Shown one piece after another: positions 35,351 to 46,634 of a stretch of DNA of 64,000 bases (positions are counted from its first letter, which is position 1; each line of letters begins with the position of its first letter). Source of the stretch: Zantedeschia hybrid cultivar (Eukaryota > Streptophyta > Magnoliopsida > Alismatales > Araceae); the NCBI GenBank assembly GCA_030544215.1, contig JARZZO010000005.1, positions 78,955,024 to 79,019,023 of the forward strand, in the 5' to 3' direction. Made by a program: the position numbers and the translations under genes. The notes beneath the pieces are model-generated. The model was not told the DNA's origin, did not search any database, and saw nothing but the letters and a program-made list of their open reading frames with translations.

Positions 35351-36188
35351 TGCTAGCATTCAGAATGGGCTAGCCCTTTTTATCTGTGCTAGCATTAAGA
35401 ATGGGCTAGCCCTTTAGTGTGGATGAGCTGAACACCTCATTTTTTGTCCCTCTGAGGATATATCACTTCTCACACCATGTTGGTGGAGTTCCTTTGCATA
35501 GACTAGAGGGATTCTGCATAGTTTCTAAACTTGAAAATTATGGGAGCCTGCGTAGTCTCTAAACTTGTAAATTCCCTTTCCTTTTCAACAAAACTGTGGT
35601 GCTATCAACTTCCGAAGAAAAAAACTGCAATCCACAGAAGCAGTCTGGTGTTTTATCAATCGCTTTGATGTATTACCCTGCTTCAATCTTATCATCATGG
35701 CCTTTGCAACAATCTTGTAACAACTGTTCCCTTATAGATCTATATACTGACCCAACTCTTCAGCCCCTTCCACCTTTGGAAAGCAACAAAAGAATGAAAG
35801 ATACACAGAGATGAAACAGTTAATAACAGACAATGATCTGCCCTGAAATTTATTTAGCAAAGTGAGCCTTATTTAATCACCTCACAATAATCTGCATAGA
35901 AGCCAGACAGGGATGGAGATTTCCTACCCTCCATGCTGAAAAGACAGAGATTTCGTCTTCACTAAATGGTTGACATCTACTCTTCATACTCAGCCAGCCT
36001 TGCAAGAGGCCACTCATGTTCGCAGGTCTCCAAGTGTTTTTTCCTCCAGAAAAGGTTCCTATAACTTCCATGCTGCTTAGTTATTTTTTAATGTTCTTTC
36101 ATAAAATATCATCTCAAATGCCTAGCCCACATCTAGGCATCTAAGGCTAAAGCAAACACCAAGTCACATCGCACACTTGATTATGTAG

Positions 36189-36790
36189 GCCATAAGAGAA
36201 ACAATAAAACATGAAATCCATAGAAGAACCAAGATAAGTCAACCTTTTTTTTTTTGGAAGTAATACCAAGAGAAGTCAACTTGAATTGCCATCTTGCGTG
36301 AGGAGCAATGGATGACTGTAACTTGGTCAAAACTCCGTGACAATAGTGTTGAAAAAGCACGAGACATACGAAGTTAAATCTGTTTCTCAAGATTTAAGGG
36401 TGACAATTAGTAGAAATAAGCATTCCCTGGCTGGCATACATTTAGACAGATGGCATAAAGGCCAGCTTACTCTAAAAGCCTGGTTATTTTCATGGACAGC
36501 TAAAACATGGAGAAAATTAGGCAGTCTGGATCTCTATTGTATATATGCCATAAGAGAAACAGCAAAACATGAAATTCATGTGGAAACTTATAGAAGTCAA
36601 TTTGAGCCGTCATCTTTCATGAAAGCGATGGGCGACTGTAAATTGGTCAAAGCTCGGTGACAACTGTTGATAAAGCACTACACATAATAAGTGAAAATCT
36701 TTCTGTCCAAATTTGAGAGTGAGAGTAGTAGCAATAAGCATCCCCAACCTCGCATACATGTAGACAGATGGCAGAAAGGCCTGTCTACTT
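36189..36790. repeat. Diverged tandem duplication, period 358 bp
   Basis: The segment beginning GCCATAAGAGAAACA occurs at 36189 and 36547. Homology continues through TGACTGTAA, TTGGTCAAA and CAGATGGCA to about 36474 and 36790. The first copy contains a 21-bp T-run insertion (36244-36264) that the second lacks. Confidence 0.8.
36244..36264 (-). mobile_element. Minute LINE 3'-end insertion with 16-bp target duplication
   Basis: Read on the minus strand, ATTACTTCC followed by a run of A. It is flanked by ACCAAGA(T/G)AAGTCAAC at 36228-36243 and 36265-36280 (one mismatch). The homologous place in the tandem copy near 36590 has no insertion. Confidence 0.6.
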
Positions 36791-39700
36791 TAAACGCAAA
36801 TAAAAATACAGGCAAGGTTCAGTGCATGTCCTTCTCCACTGGGGAGTTCCCTTTGCAGTGAAGAACCACAGAAGGAATCCTAGCCCTTCAGATCTGACAT
36901 GTGGTGGACCGCAGATATGGCAATTTACAAGAGGTGCTTGTGGAGGGAAACAGTAAGAATAGACAAAGTAGCATTGGGGTGCTGACTGCAGATTGTAATG
37001 GATTTGCGTGGTTAGCATTTGGGCCTGTTTTTTTTCCCCAAAAAACATAAGAAAAGAACACATCAAAAAAGAAAATAGTCCTTTTAAAAAATGTGCATGA
37101 CACTAATAGAGCACCATTATTGATTGCACAGATGAATGAGGACAGGGCACCATTGATCTCCATGGTTATTCAAACCATGTTGATAAGGAATCGAGCTATC
37201 GAACCTGGAAGGATGTGAAAGAGAGTTATGTGAATGACGAATCAGAACAAGGCACCATTAGTAGCAGCCTCTTCATAGGTAGCTCATCAGTAGGAACAAC
37301 CATCTTGTCTCACTTGTATTATGCAAATGCCACTAGGCCCATTGCAAATACTGATTCTTACTTTAAGAGGCTTTGAGATAATCCCAAGTCTGAGAATCAG
37401 TTTGACAAGATATACCATAGGAATGAACATTTAACAAGGAGATTGGAAGAGATAAAAAGAACATCATGAGTTCTGGAGATGAATCACTGCCTGTGACACG
37501 TGGTTATGCCACTAGTAAGAGACATCGGAATATAACTGAGACAAGCAAGTTAGCAATTAAGGTGCCTAAGTATGGAAAGGCACACAGTTTAATTCAGTAC
37601 TTTATAAGCATTTTTTGAAGGCGTGCTCTACAATAGCATGCATACATGACGCACCTCATTGGTCTCTAGCAAAGTCCTTGAAAAAGTTCACATGTTAGGG
37701 GAAAAATAGTATGACAAAAGGAATGGTACTAACGGGGTCCTACGCACGGTAAGTGGGATGAAGTGCATGAGTAAGGACAGGAGGCCTAGGGGTCAGTGAT
37801 CTCAAAATCTTCAACAAGGCTATGGTGGAAAAATGGTTGTGAGTACTCATAAAAGGTCATGGGAGCTGTTGGACTGCAGATACTTCATTAAACCATAACA
37901 AAGGAGGCAATATGCCATTGAAACCTAAATGCAAGGCAGGTACATCCCCAAATATGAAAGCAGATGTCAGGATGGCAAATTACTTCAAATAGTGTTTCAA
38001 GGCTGTTCAGGAGGATGAAGGTGAAGAAAAGCTTTTAGCAAGATAATAGGGAAAGAAATAAAAGCCTTGCCAAAACTTATTGTGAACTTTAGGCCTGCAC
38101 AAAAGATCAAGAACAAAGGAGATCTATATGGAAGTAAGACACAGCCAGCGGCATGAGTACCTATTTACAAAGGAAACTTGTTACAAGGAAAGACAAGGAG
38201 CCTCAAACAGTTATTAGGCAACATTTATGAGACAAAGCACATGAGGTCCCACTAAGACAGACAACTGTGGCTTGGAAAAGATAAAGAATTTTACAACTCA
38301 GCAAGGTTTGCCATCTTGGATCATGGTTTCACCTTGGGGTGGTTGGAGAGAAGAGATCTCAGAGAGATCTCAGTAAAATCTCATAAGATCAAGACGAAAT
38401 ATTGGGACATATATGTATGATAACAACACTATAAATGCATGCATATAATACATGTGATATACACATACATGCAAGGAATGCTATATTGGATCTCAACATC
38501 ATCTCAAAGGGTCAAAGAGAAGAGATCTCAAAGAGAGAATGATGGCCAAGTCATGATCATCTTATACTTTTCAAAAAAACTTTAAATTTTATGTATGTAG
38601 CCATTAAATATGATTAGATTAACATTATATTCACAAGAAGAATGCAAAAGAAACATTTACATATATATAAGGATTGCTTTCTTGAATCTCAATGACATTT
38701 AAATGTGTTAGAAAACTCCTCATTAGTCATCATATCCCCTCCTCTATTGGCCTTCTCATCTTCTCCCCCTCCTCCTTTATCATACTCCTTTCCATTGTTC
38801 TTCCTCTATATTGCTCTTATTCTTGATCTCGGTCGACTTTCGTCTCAGCCTCTCAAGACCCTCAAAGAGATAGAGATTCTCGAAAGATCTCGGAAGAGAT
38901 GGCGAACCATGCAACTCAATTATGATGCTTCTTTCGAAGCTATAGAAACACTGAAGAAAAGTATCAGAAGCAAAGGGCCCATAAAGATCAGATGTTTTGC
39001 AAGCTTGTTTTCAGACATTAGTCGCTAATGAAGGATAAGCATTACAAGACTTGTAATTCAAATGAGAAGACTTTATTCCATGGATGCCCATTTACTTTGT
39101 TCAATCAGCAGGATTGGCAATTGTATGCACCGTCCGACAGTTGCATAAACCCTGAGAAAAGCAGGGAATCTGCAAAAGCCAACCTCCGTTTCTGGAGGTA
39201 AGCATTGCAGCTGACCAAGTGTGACATGACTTGTGTAAGGATAGAAGGCAAATGGACACATCAGAAGGCAGGGAACCTGAAATAGCCCACCATTTCAACA
39301 TCAAGATGGTTTGCATGCACAACCTCCATTTCCCGAGGTAAGTGCCGAGGCCAACCGAGAGCCAGAGATGGATTAGAATACAAGTCAAATGAGACACACT
39401 AGGACAACAAACCAGACATTAGCATGTAGTTTCATTGTTATAATCAAATGGGAGGCGTATGTTGGGGATCCAAAGAGCAAAGCTCAATCCCGAGGGTTGG
39501 GTGCCTTCGCCACAGACTCACAAATCATAACCTGGTCTTAATTGTTTCATTGTAATTTTATTAAGGCTAAGTAAATGGATAGTTAAATCCTTTAAAATAA
39601 TATCCATACAAGTTCTTTTTGCATATGCAGTGTCATACACGGATTACTGCAATGGCACTCCATAATTTTGATGGAATATGAACAGAGCTAGTGTCATACT

Positions 39701-40470
39701 TTCCCTCGGGTTGTGTTATCCCGCCTTAAGTTAAACCAAGCATAAAACCAAATGTCATTGCAAGTTTGTAAATGCAAACAAAAGCATGTTTGAGGAGTAT
39801 CCTACCCTTCAAAAAAAAGGAAAACATATAACTCAACAAAAGAATCAACCATGAACCTGCTTTATAGAGAACATAATATCCTCACAGACTCAAAGCATAA
39901 ACTTTAGCATGACAAAAAAACAACAGAACCCAATAATTCAAGGCAAGTATATTCTCCAAGATTACAAGCTAAGAAGGATAAAACTCAACGAGCCAAGGCA
40001 AGTATATTCACCAAGATTGCAAGAACTACCTGAATGGCTGGCCTACTGTTAACCTTTAAAAACAACTGCCTCCAAGATTTTCCAATAATAGGGGGGAAAA
40101 CTCTCAGACGAAACACCAAACTCCTATACACCAGAACAAGTTAGGAAAAATATCAAAATAAAGAATGAGAATCACACCGAGGAATTTACGGCACCAAGCT
40201 CATCACACTGCAAGTTAGTGCAAATCGCAAAACTAATGCACAAGATTTCGTCCCCATCACAGTGCTGGGCGACGATAGATAGGGCCACTCAATGCAACAG
40301 CACAAAAGAACCCAAAATTCACATTCCAAACAACAAGCACACACATTGCAACCAGCACCAAAACACAGAACCCTAAATCACAAAATTAAGCCCACAACAG
40401 CAAGGCAACACCACAAAAGGGGCAAAAGGAAAGAAAAACCCGCTGAGGAAGATAAAGAGACAAGGTAAGG
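36791..40470. other. Degenerate sequence without a supported gene
   Basis: 37.2-38.3 kb looks like a decayed gene: short coding-like pieces such as LPVTRGYATSKRHRNITE and MKADVRMANYFK are separated by stops. I cannot identify its parent. The remainder is AT-rich. If the ECT promoter lies near 40.7 kb, all of this is intronic. Confidence 0.35.
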
Positions 40471-40479
40471 ATAACTCAC

Positions 40480-40650
40480 CAAGACAACACGACAATACCC
40501 TAATTCAGCATGAAAGAACCGGGGCCTGCGGGAAGAAGCAGAGAAGCCAAAAAAGATCGCGATTCCGCCTCCCCAGCAGCGCCCCTCCGCACCATCTTCC
40601 CGCCCAACAAGGCCGACGCCAGCCCTCTCCTCTCAAAAAAACCCTAGAAC
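40480..40650 (-). other. Candidate first (5'-UTR) exon of a minus-strand gene, possibly ECT
   Basis: GC-rich, leader-like sequence on the minus strand with a telobox (CTAGGGTTTT near 40640), ending in a strong donor (CTTG|GTGAGT) at 40480/40479. The next minus-strand gene is the YTH/ECT gene, whose first coding exon has an acceptor at 23208. This would imply a first intron of about 17 kb. It is inferred from position and splice consensus only. Confidence 0.4.
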
Positions 40651-40678
40651 CAAGACCCAAAAATCACCTTTTGGCACA

Positions 40679-40685
40679 ATTTATA
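40679..40685 (-). promoter_or_regulatory. TATA box on the minus strand (TATAAAT)
   Basis: The minus strand reads CCCTATAAATTG about 30-40 bp before the candidate leader and telobox. A GC-rich, CpG-containing zone at 40.7-41.1 kb lies upstream. Together these look like an active plant promoter pointing left. Confidence 0.5.
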
Positions 40686-41939
40686 GGGAGAAAAGGGGGG
40701 AAAAGCGAGGCCTTTGGTGAAGAACCATGGCGAATTTGGTGCAGAGATGAAAAAACGAGGGAGAAGAAGAAAGAAAGAGGGGGTTAGAGAGAGAAAGGGA
40801 GGAATTCCCAAGTGGGGGAGGGGAGAAGAGAGAGAGAAGAAAATTCCAATCCCAATTGGTGTATCCGGGACTCAGGAGGGGTCTCGGCAGACCTTTTTGT
40901 AGTTTCCAAGGAAATACCAGAAATGCCCCCCAAGGCTCCCCGAAACCACGGAAGTGCACCTGGTCTTCCACCGCCACTGGGGTCATTTGACGAAACTGCC
41001 CCTTATCCCGCGTCCGCCAAAACCTTTTTGAATCCGGTAGCGCACGTGAGGGCAAAGACCGGCGCGATTAACGATCCGCGTGAGAGGCTGTCCTCGATAT
41101 GTGGAGTGGAGAGCTTGATGCATCACACAAGCGCGCATATATTCAAAACTTTAAACATTGTTATTACTGAATAATTAGCTCTATGCCCGAGGGAAAATTA
41201 TCAAATTTGAATAAATTAGTTTTATAATTAATATAAGTCAAGTTAATTTTTTACAATTATCAAATAAAATTAACACATTAATTTCAAAAAAGTACTTATT
41301 CAAAAACAACAGAATAACTATTAAAAAGTTTTAGACAAAATATAGTTTCCAAAACTTCCAGACAATTCAAAATTCACATGTACAATGTATTTCGAGTATT
41401 TGAACTCTCCAAACTTAGAGCTTTCAGACAATCCAAAGTTCACATGCACATAATAACTATTAAAAAGTTTCAACAAAAGAGCGCTGAACTGTTTCCTTCG
41501 CTGCGCCTTTCCTCGTTTGTGTTGGCGACGGATCTAGGTGAGGTTCTTTCCAACATGATCCGAGGTAGAAGGAGAGACAATAGAAGAATGTAGTTTGACT
41601 TCTCCTGTTTAAGACATCATATTCTCTTCTCTACACAATTGAAATGTAAAAATTACAATACAAAAAAACAGAGTGGTCAACTGTGTCAGTGAGGAAGCTA
41701 GAATGTAGAATCGTAGGTTTTGTCAAGATTAAACAATTTTGGTTTTGTTTTCTTTTACATAATAAAAATTCTTCTTACATAATAGAGAAGGAAAAAAAAC
41801 ATACAGGAAAGTTACAACTCGTATTTATTTCATATTATGAAAAAGAAGTTGTCGCAGTATAAATTTTTAGAGAGAAATAGTTACATTCAAAAAGATAGCT
41901 ACTATACCGTATAGCCTGCAATCTATTTTTTTTATAAAA

Positions 41940-42400
41940 AAAAAAAAATTATGATGGGTTTCATCATGTCTGACATGTTTGTACAATCAGATCTTTGATC
42001 AGACGATCTAAATTTTTTTAAAAATGAGCCAACGAACAACAACGTTTTTCTTTTTTTAGATTTTTTGGCTCGTTTGATCGAAGATTAGGTTGTACGAAGT
42101 TGTCGAGCGTGATGGGGTTTATCGTAACAAAGTTTCAAAAAATAAAAATAAAAATAAAAAAATTGGCTTGCTACTGTAGAGCAACAAAGTATTTTTTTTA
42201 TTTTTTATAATGATTCTTATCATGTCCGACATATTCATTCAATCACATATTTGCTCAGATGATCTCAAAAAAATTAAAAAATCAAAATTGAGCCAATGAC
42301 AATTTTTTATTTTTAAATTCTTTTTTTACTCATCTAATCATAGATCAAACTATACAGGGATGCCGGACATGATGGAGCCATCATAAACAATGATTTTAAA
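41940..42400. mobile_element. Two related foldback (MITE) units in tandem
   Basis: Unit 1 (about 41951-42122) and unit 2 (about 42208-42390) each have arms that are imperfect reverse complements. They share GTCTGACATGTTTGTACAAT and GATCAGACGATCT-like words. A third member lies at about 15850-15985. None can code for a protein. Confidence 0.6.
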
Positions 42401-42478
42401 AAATAAAAAAATGACTTACTACTATAGCCATCCGATCTAACACCATCGGATTTGTTAGATGAAAAAGATGATGGCTCG

Positions 42479-42873
42479 TCAAGGAGGCACGAAAAGGACT
42501 GATTTTTGCAGGAAAAACACGCCTTTTTGACGCGTTCTCTTGCCGAGCTTCTCGCTTGCGCCTCCCCTGTGGAGCTCCTTCCTTGCTGGCTGGAACGGGC
42601 GCACCTGAGGGACGCAGCAGTGGTGCAGCTGGAGCTGCGGGGCTTGCAATGGCAGAGCAGGCATGGGCATGGCCGAGGAGACTGTGGAGTTCTTCTGTGT
42701 CTCTTGCTCCTTCCTCTTGGCTTGGGTGGTGGTGTAGATGTAGAGCTGCAAAGTGACCAAGCAAGGAGCACCAGTGAGTAGGAGACATCACACACAAACC
42801 TGAAGAGGGAGTGGAGGATGCCACTGTGGGGCCCCCAGAGCGTGAGGGATATTTCGGACATGGTGAAGACCAC
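42479..42873 (-). CDS. Unidentified, coding-like minus-strand sequence
   Basis: GC-rich, with several overlapping minus-strand frames. One begins MSEISLTLWGPHSGILHSLF; another, from about 42745, reads LYIYTTTQAKRKEQETQKNS and has the codon-end G/C bias of a real exon. A consensus acceptor (TTTGCAG|CTC) precedes it at 42746, but the nearest donor would leave only a 54-bp intron, too short for plants. I do not recognise the protein. It may be an exon of an unresolved gene or a captured fragment. Confidence 0.2.
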
Positions 42874-42899
42874 ATGTTTGTCCGATGAGTGTAGATTGT

Positions 42900-44119
42900 C
42901 TACGACCGGGGTGTTTGGGTGGGATGAGATTTTTGGAGTTTTTGGTCCCTCCCTCTTCTTCCCCGTCTACGGTCTTTTGCGTTTTTGTTTGATTGATACT
43001 TGCTGCACATCTAATCCGCATAGACCACGTGACCAACTCAGTTAGTTGAATACATAATTAATTTCATAATACTTTTTATTGGTTGTGCAACAAGTATTAT
43101 TCTTGTCTTATTTTTATAAGGATATTTGCAGATACCACCCAAACTCGGCTGCAGTTATTCTGTAGACCGTTACCTTCAAGGAAACAACAAGATACACTTG
43201 GAAGGCCGAAGATCCTCACCTTTCTTTTGTATCTATGTACAAAGAAAGAGGAAGATTCTTGCGTATATGTCCTCAGGTTGTTCAGCATTCACAGAATCCT
43301 CTCTAAGTAATTTCATTCGTAAAGAATCGTTATTACATACTTTTTAATAAAAAATAAGGGGAATTAGTCCTAAGTAATTTAGAGAAACACAAAATGTAGA
43401 TTTGGTAAATTTCAGAATCTAGTATACTTCAGTCGTGGGACATTCTGATGTGTGATTATGAATTGTAAGTATGGTTCAGTTTCTAAATTATAATTTAAAT
43501 TCTATTAAGATTAAAATTAAGAAATTTTTGATATCATCTAGTATAATCTATGTATGTTAGGATTAACCCTCCTAACTCTAATATTTATTTTTAACCTCCC
43601 ATAATTACACCTTTACTTGATACAATCTTTATTTAAAGGGGTTTTAAAATTTTGAAGAGATTATTCCTTTTTTTTTGGGGGGGGGGGTTTCAAAAAATAG
43701 CCTGAGCTTACGAGTGGTTGTAGATAAATATCAAGATTGGAGACTTTATTCTTAAATAGATTGCGATTACAAGCAATTAACGATAAATATCAAGAAATGG
43801 AGAGTTTAGTTCCTAAATATGAATTAAAAAACCTTAATATAAAAGAAATGATGTGTTTAAAAACTTTTGTACTAAGACTAAAGTAGTCCTAAATCACAAC
43901 TCTTGCACTTGGACGCGGTCTTAAAATCCAATGACACACATCCTGCAGTAGCAGCGCAATCGCACACGACACACCATCCAGCAGCAAGCAGTTTGCCGAG
44001 CTTGGCCCGCTCCATTGTCATCTACATTATTTTATTTTTTATTGTCTTTAAAATCAAATTACATCATGGGAGGGCAATGAATCCGTAAAACATTCCATAT
44101 ATAGTTGTGGATAGCCGAT
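42900..44119. other. AT-rich spacer, no gene seen
   Basis: Contains a diverged copy (43558-43660) of 17852-17950 and a G-run near 43677. Nothing else is supported. Confidence 0.4.
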
Positions 44120-44840
44120 GTATGATTTGTATTTGCATGTACCTCCCTTAATTTAATACAAATTAGCAAATAATCTCTTAAAAAATTCTATATTTACAAA
44201 TAACCCCCTTGGGTGTCATTTGGTGCACTGTAAAACACCGTAAAACATCCTAAACAACTGCAAAATGGTGTTTTCCTTCTGTTTTAAGTGCTATAAATCG
44301 TTTTACGATGCTTCATATGTTTGGTACATCATCGTAAATTACCATATTTCAAGATCAATTGACCCCCAAAATCATCTTTTTACTTTACTTTGATCTACAG
44401 TCATAGAGCACCGTAAACCAAAACAAATATTTTTTGAAATCAGGGAATGTATGTTCATTTTCGCTAATTTAAAATCAGTAATTTTAAAATCGAGATTTTT
44501 TATAACATTTTACGTCACACCAAACGACACGTAACACCTACCAAGAAAAATCACATAACTGACCACTTATAAACTTGTTATAATTAAACTTTACAAATAC
44601 ATTTAGCATCAAAAAAAATTATTTATAAATGCATATTGTTTGAAAAGTGTTTGTATTTTAATTGATGGTATTCTTGGTACTTTTATGTAATAGCCTTCAT
44701 ATATTTATGTAATATAATAAATATTTTAATTTAAATAAAATTCAAAATAAACCCCAAAATTAAGGGGTTATACAATACAAATCATATAGAAGGTTATTCA
44801 TAAATATGAAATCTTTTAGAGGGTTATTTACAAAAAACCT
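44120..44840. mobile_element. MITE with a second MITE nested inside
   Basis: Outer arms: 44157-44206 (CAAATAATCTCTTAAAAAAT to ACAAATAACCCC) pair with 44765-44840 read in reverse. Inner element: about 44209-44530, with ends GTGTCATTTGGTG and CACCAAACGACAC (inverted, one mismatch). The ends resemble hAT-type MITEs. There is no coding region, and target duplications are not clear. Confidence 0.6.
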
Positions 44841-46630
44841 TACATTATTTCATCTTTCATGTTCATCACGAGTCAATTTGATCGCTTGATCAAAGAATTT
44901 TTATTAAATACTCAATTAGTTGCAGAAAGAAATTATGTCAAAAATAACTTCAATACGAACTACCTGACTGAACAATCAAAACGGCTCCCATTGAATATGG
45001 TAAATAAGGTGATAGAGAGTATGGTATAATAACATTCTTCTTGGTTATAAAGAGTATGATATAATAACATTCTTCTTATACACTATTTGAAGTACTTGTT
45101 CTTTCTAATGGATAGAAGGGATTTGCAGTTCAAATATACTGCAATTCAGTCAATTCACAGCAACCAGTTTATTGAGGTGCAACCAAAGTAACACGTACAA
45201 GACAAGACATGGTAAGGAATCTGGAGTTGCAAGAGTGTTAAAAAGTAATTGAACAAGAAACAAAACCTTTTATTGTTCTCAGCACTGACAACTAGATTTT
45301 CCTCTGTTAACGGATCTGTTTATGAAATTTGAGAAATCCAAAATGAATGTCACTCTAGCAAAACTGGATAAGCAAGTGCTAAACGTTCAAACTTATCCAT
45401 GGTGTAGAGAGAAGGAAATGGAAGCTGGAAAACAAACGGCATGTCCAATTCAGCCATCCGACTTGAACAGGATCCACAACTTCAGCTTCATGGGCTCCGG
45501 GTTTTGGCTCCTAGAAGAGCGGCCAGACCTTGTCTGCTACTGCATCTAAGCAGGGGGAACCATCTCAACTCATGGATCGTTCCCTTGAAAGAGTTCTCAG
45601 GCTGCAAGAGAACAGCAGAAAAAGTTAATTACATGAAGAGGAAAGATCATAAGATCAAAGCTACAAAGTTGCCATTTGAAAATCAGCAGGGAGTCCCAGC
45701 ACATTGTACATGGACTATATAACCCAAGAGGCGTATTAATAACTTCAAAAGTTTTTTGCATATAGACCATTGTTAGAATGAAAATTGCCGATTTAGTGCT
45801 CTTGCATTTGAATTTGCACATATATCATAATGAATGCCAATGATCTGCAAAAAGATCACAGAACAGTGCTTTTGCAAATATCACACTGGCCTTTCCACGT
45901 GGATTTCAAAAAGAAGAGGTCATTCATTGGATGAGAATTTTTTATTTATTAATTTGTTTGGGATAGAAAGGTATGATATATTTCTGCACTCAACGAAGAT
46001 AATGATTTCTTTGCACATCATTGGCATTCTTAATGATATATGTGCAAACTCAAACACATGAACAATTGAGCATTAAGTCTGCAACTTTCATTCCAGCAAT
46101 AGTTTATATGCAAGAATCCCAAACTTAAAAGGCAAGAATATGTAACCAAAAGCAATGAGGTGCAAGAAGAGAAATATCAAAAAGTGATATTTCAGATGTA
46201 AGAATGCGGTGCCCCAAAATAATAGCATTCATCAAATGGAACTGAAAATGGACTATCCTGCAAGATTGCAACCAGAGCATCAGCAGCTGCGAAAAAACCT
46301 AACACTGTCTATTGGCAATGACTTTATGACACTCGTATGTTCAAAAGTTTTAAGATGCACATGCCATGTCCTAGAGTAAGGGGATATGCATGGGTAGTTG
46401 CTGCATAACCATTACAAATGAAAGCAGTGGTACAGCCCTCTGAGCCTCTGGGATTTCGGTACACATTTTGATGCAATTTGCATCACTAAAAGGCACAACA
46501 AGCTAAGATGCATGTCTAAAGTCCAACAGATAATAAGACCAAAACAAAGAAAATTATAACTGGAGTGATCAAAATACTTTTGCAAGACTTAGATCTCTAA
46601 AGCTTCGCTTTAATCAAAACAACAAAATTT
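44841..46630. other. Spacer, no gene supported
   Basis: Frames at 45322-45722 have no recognised motif. A short tandem repeat (GAGTATGRTATAATAACATT, twice) lies at about 45015-45085. Confidence 0.4.
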
Positions 46631-46634
46631 TTAT

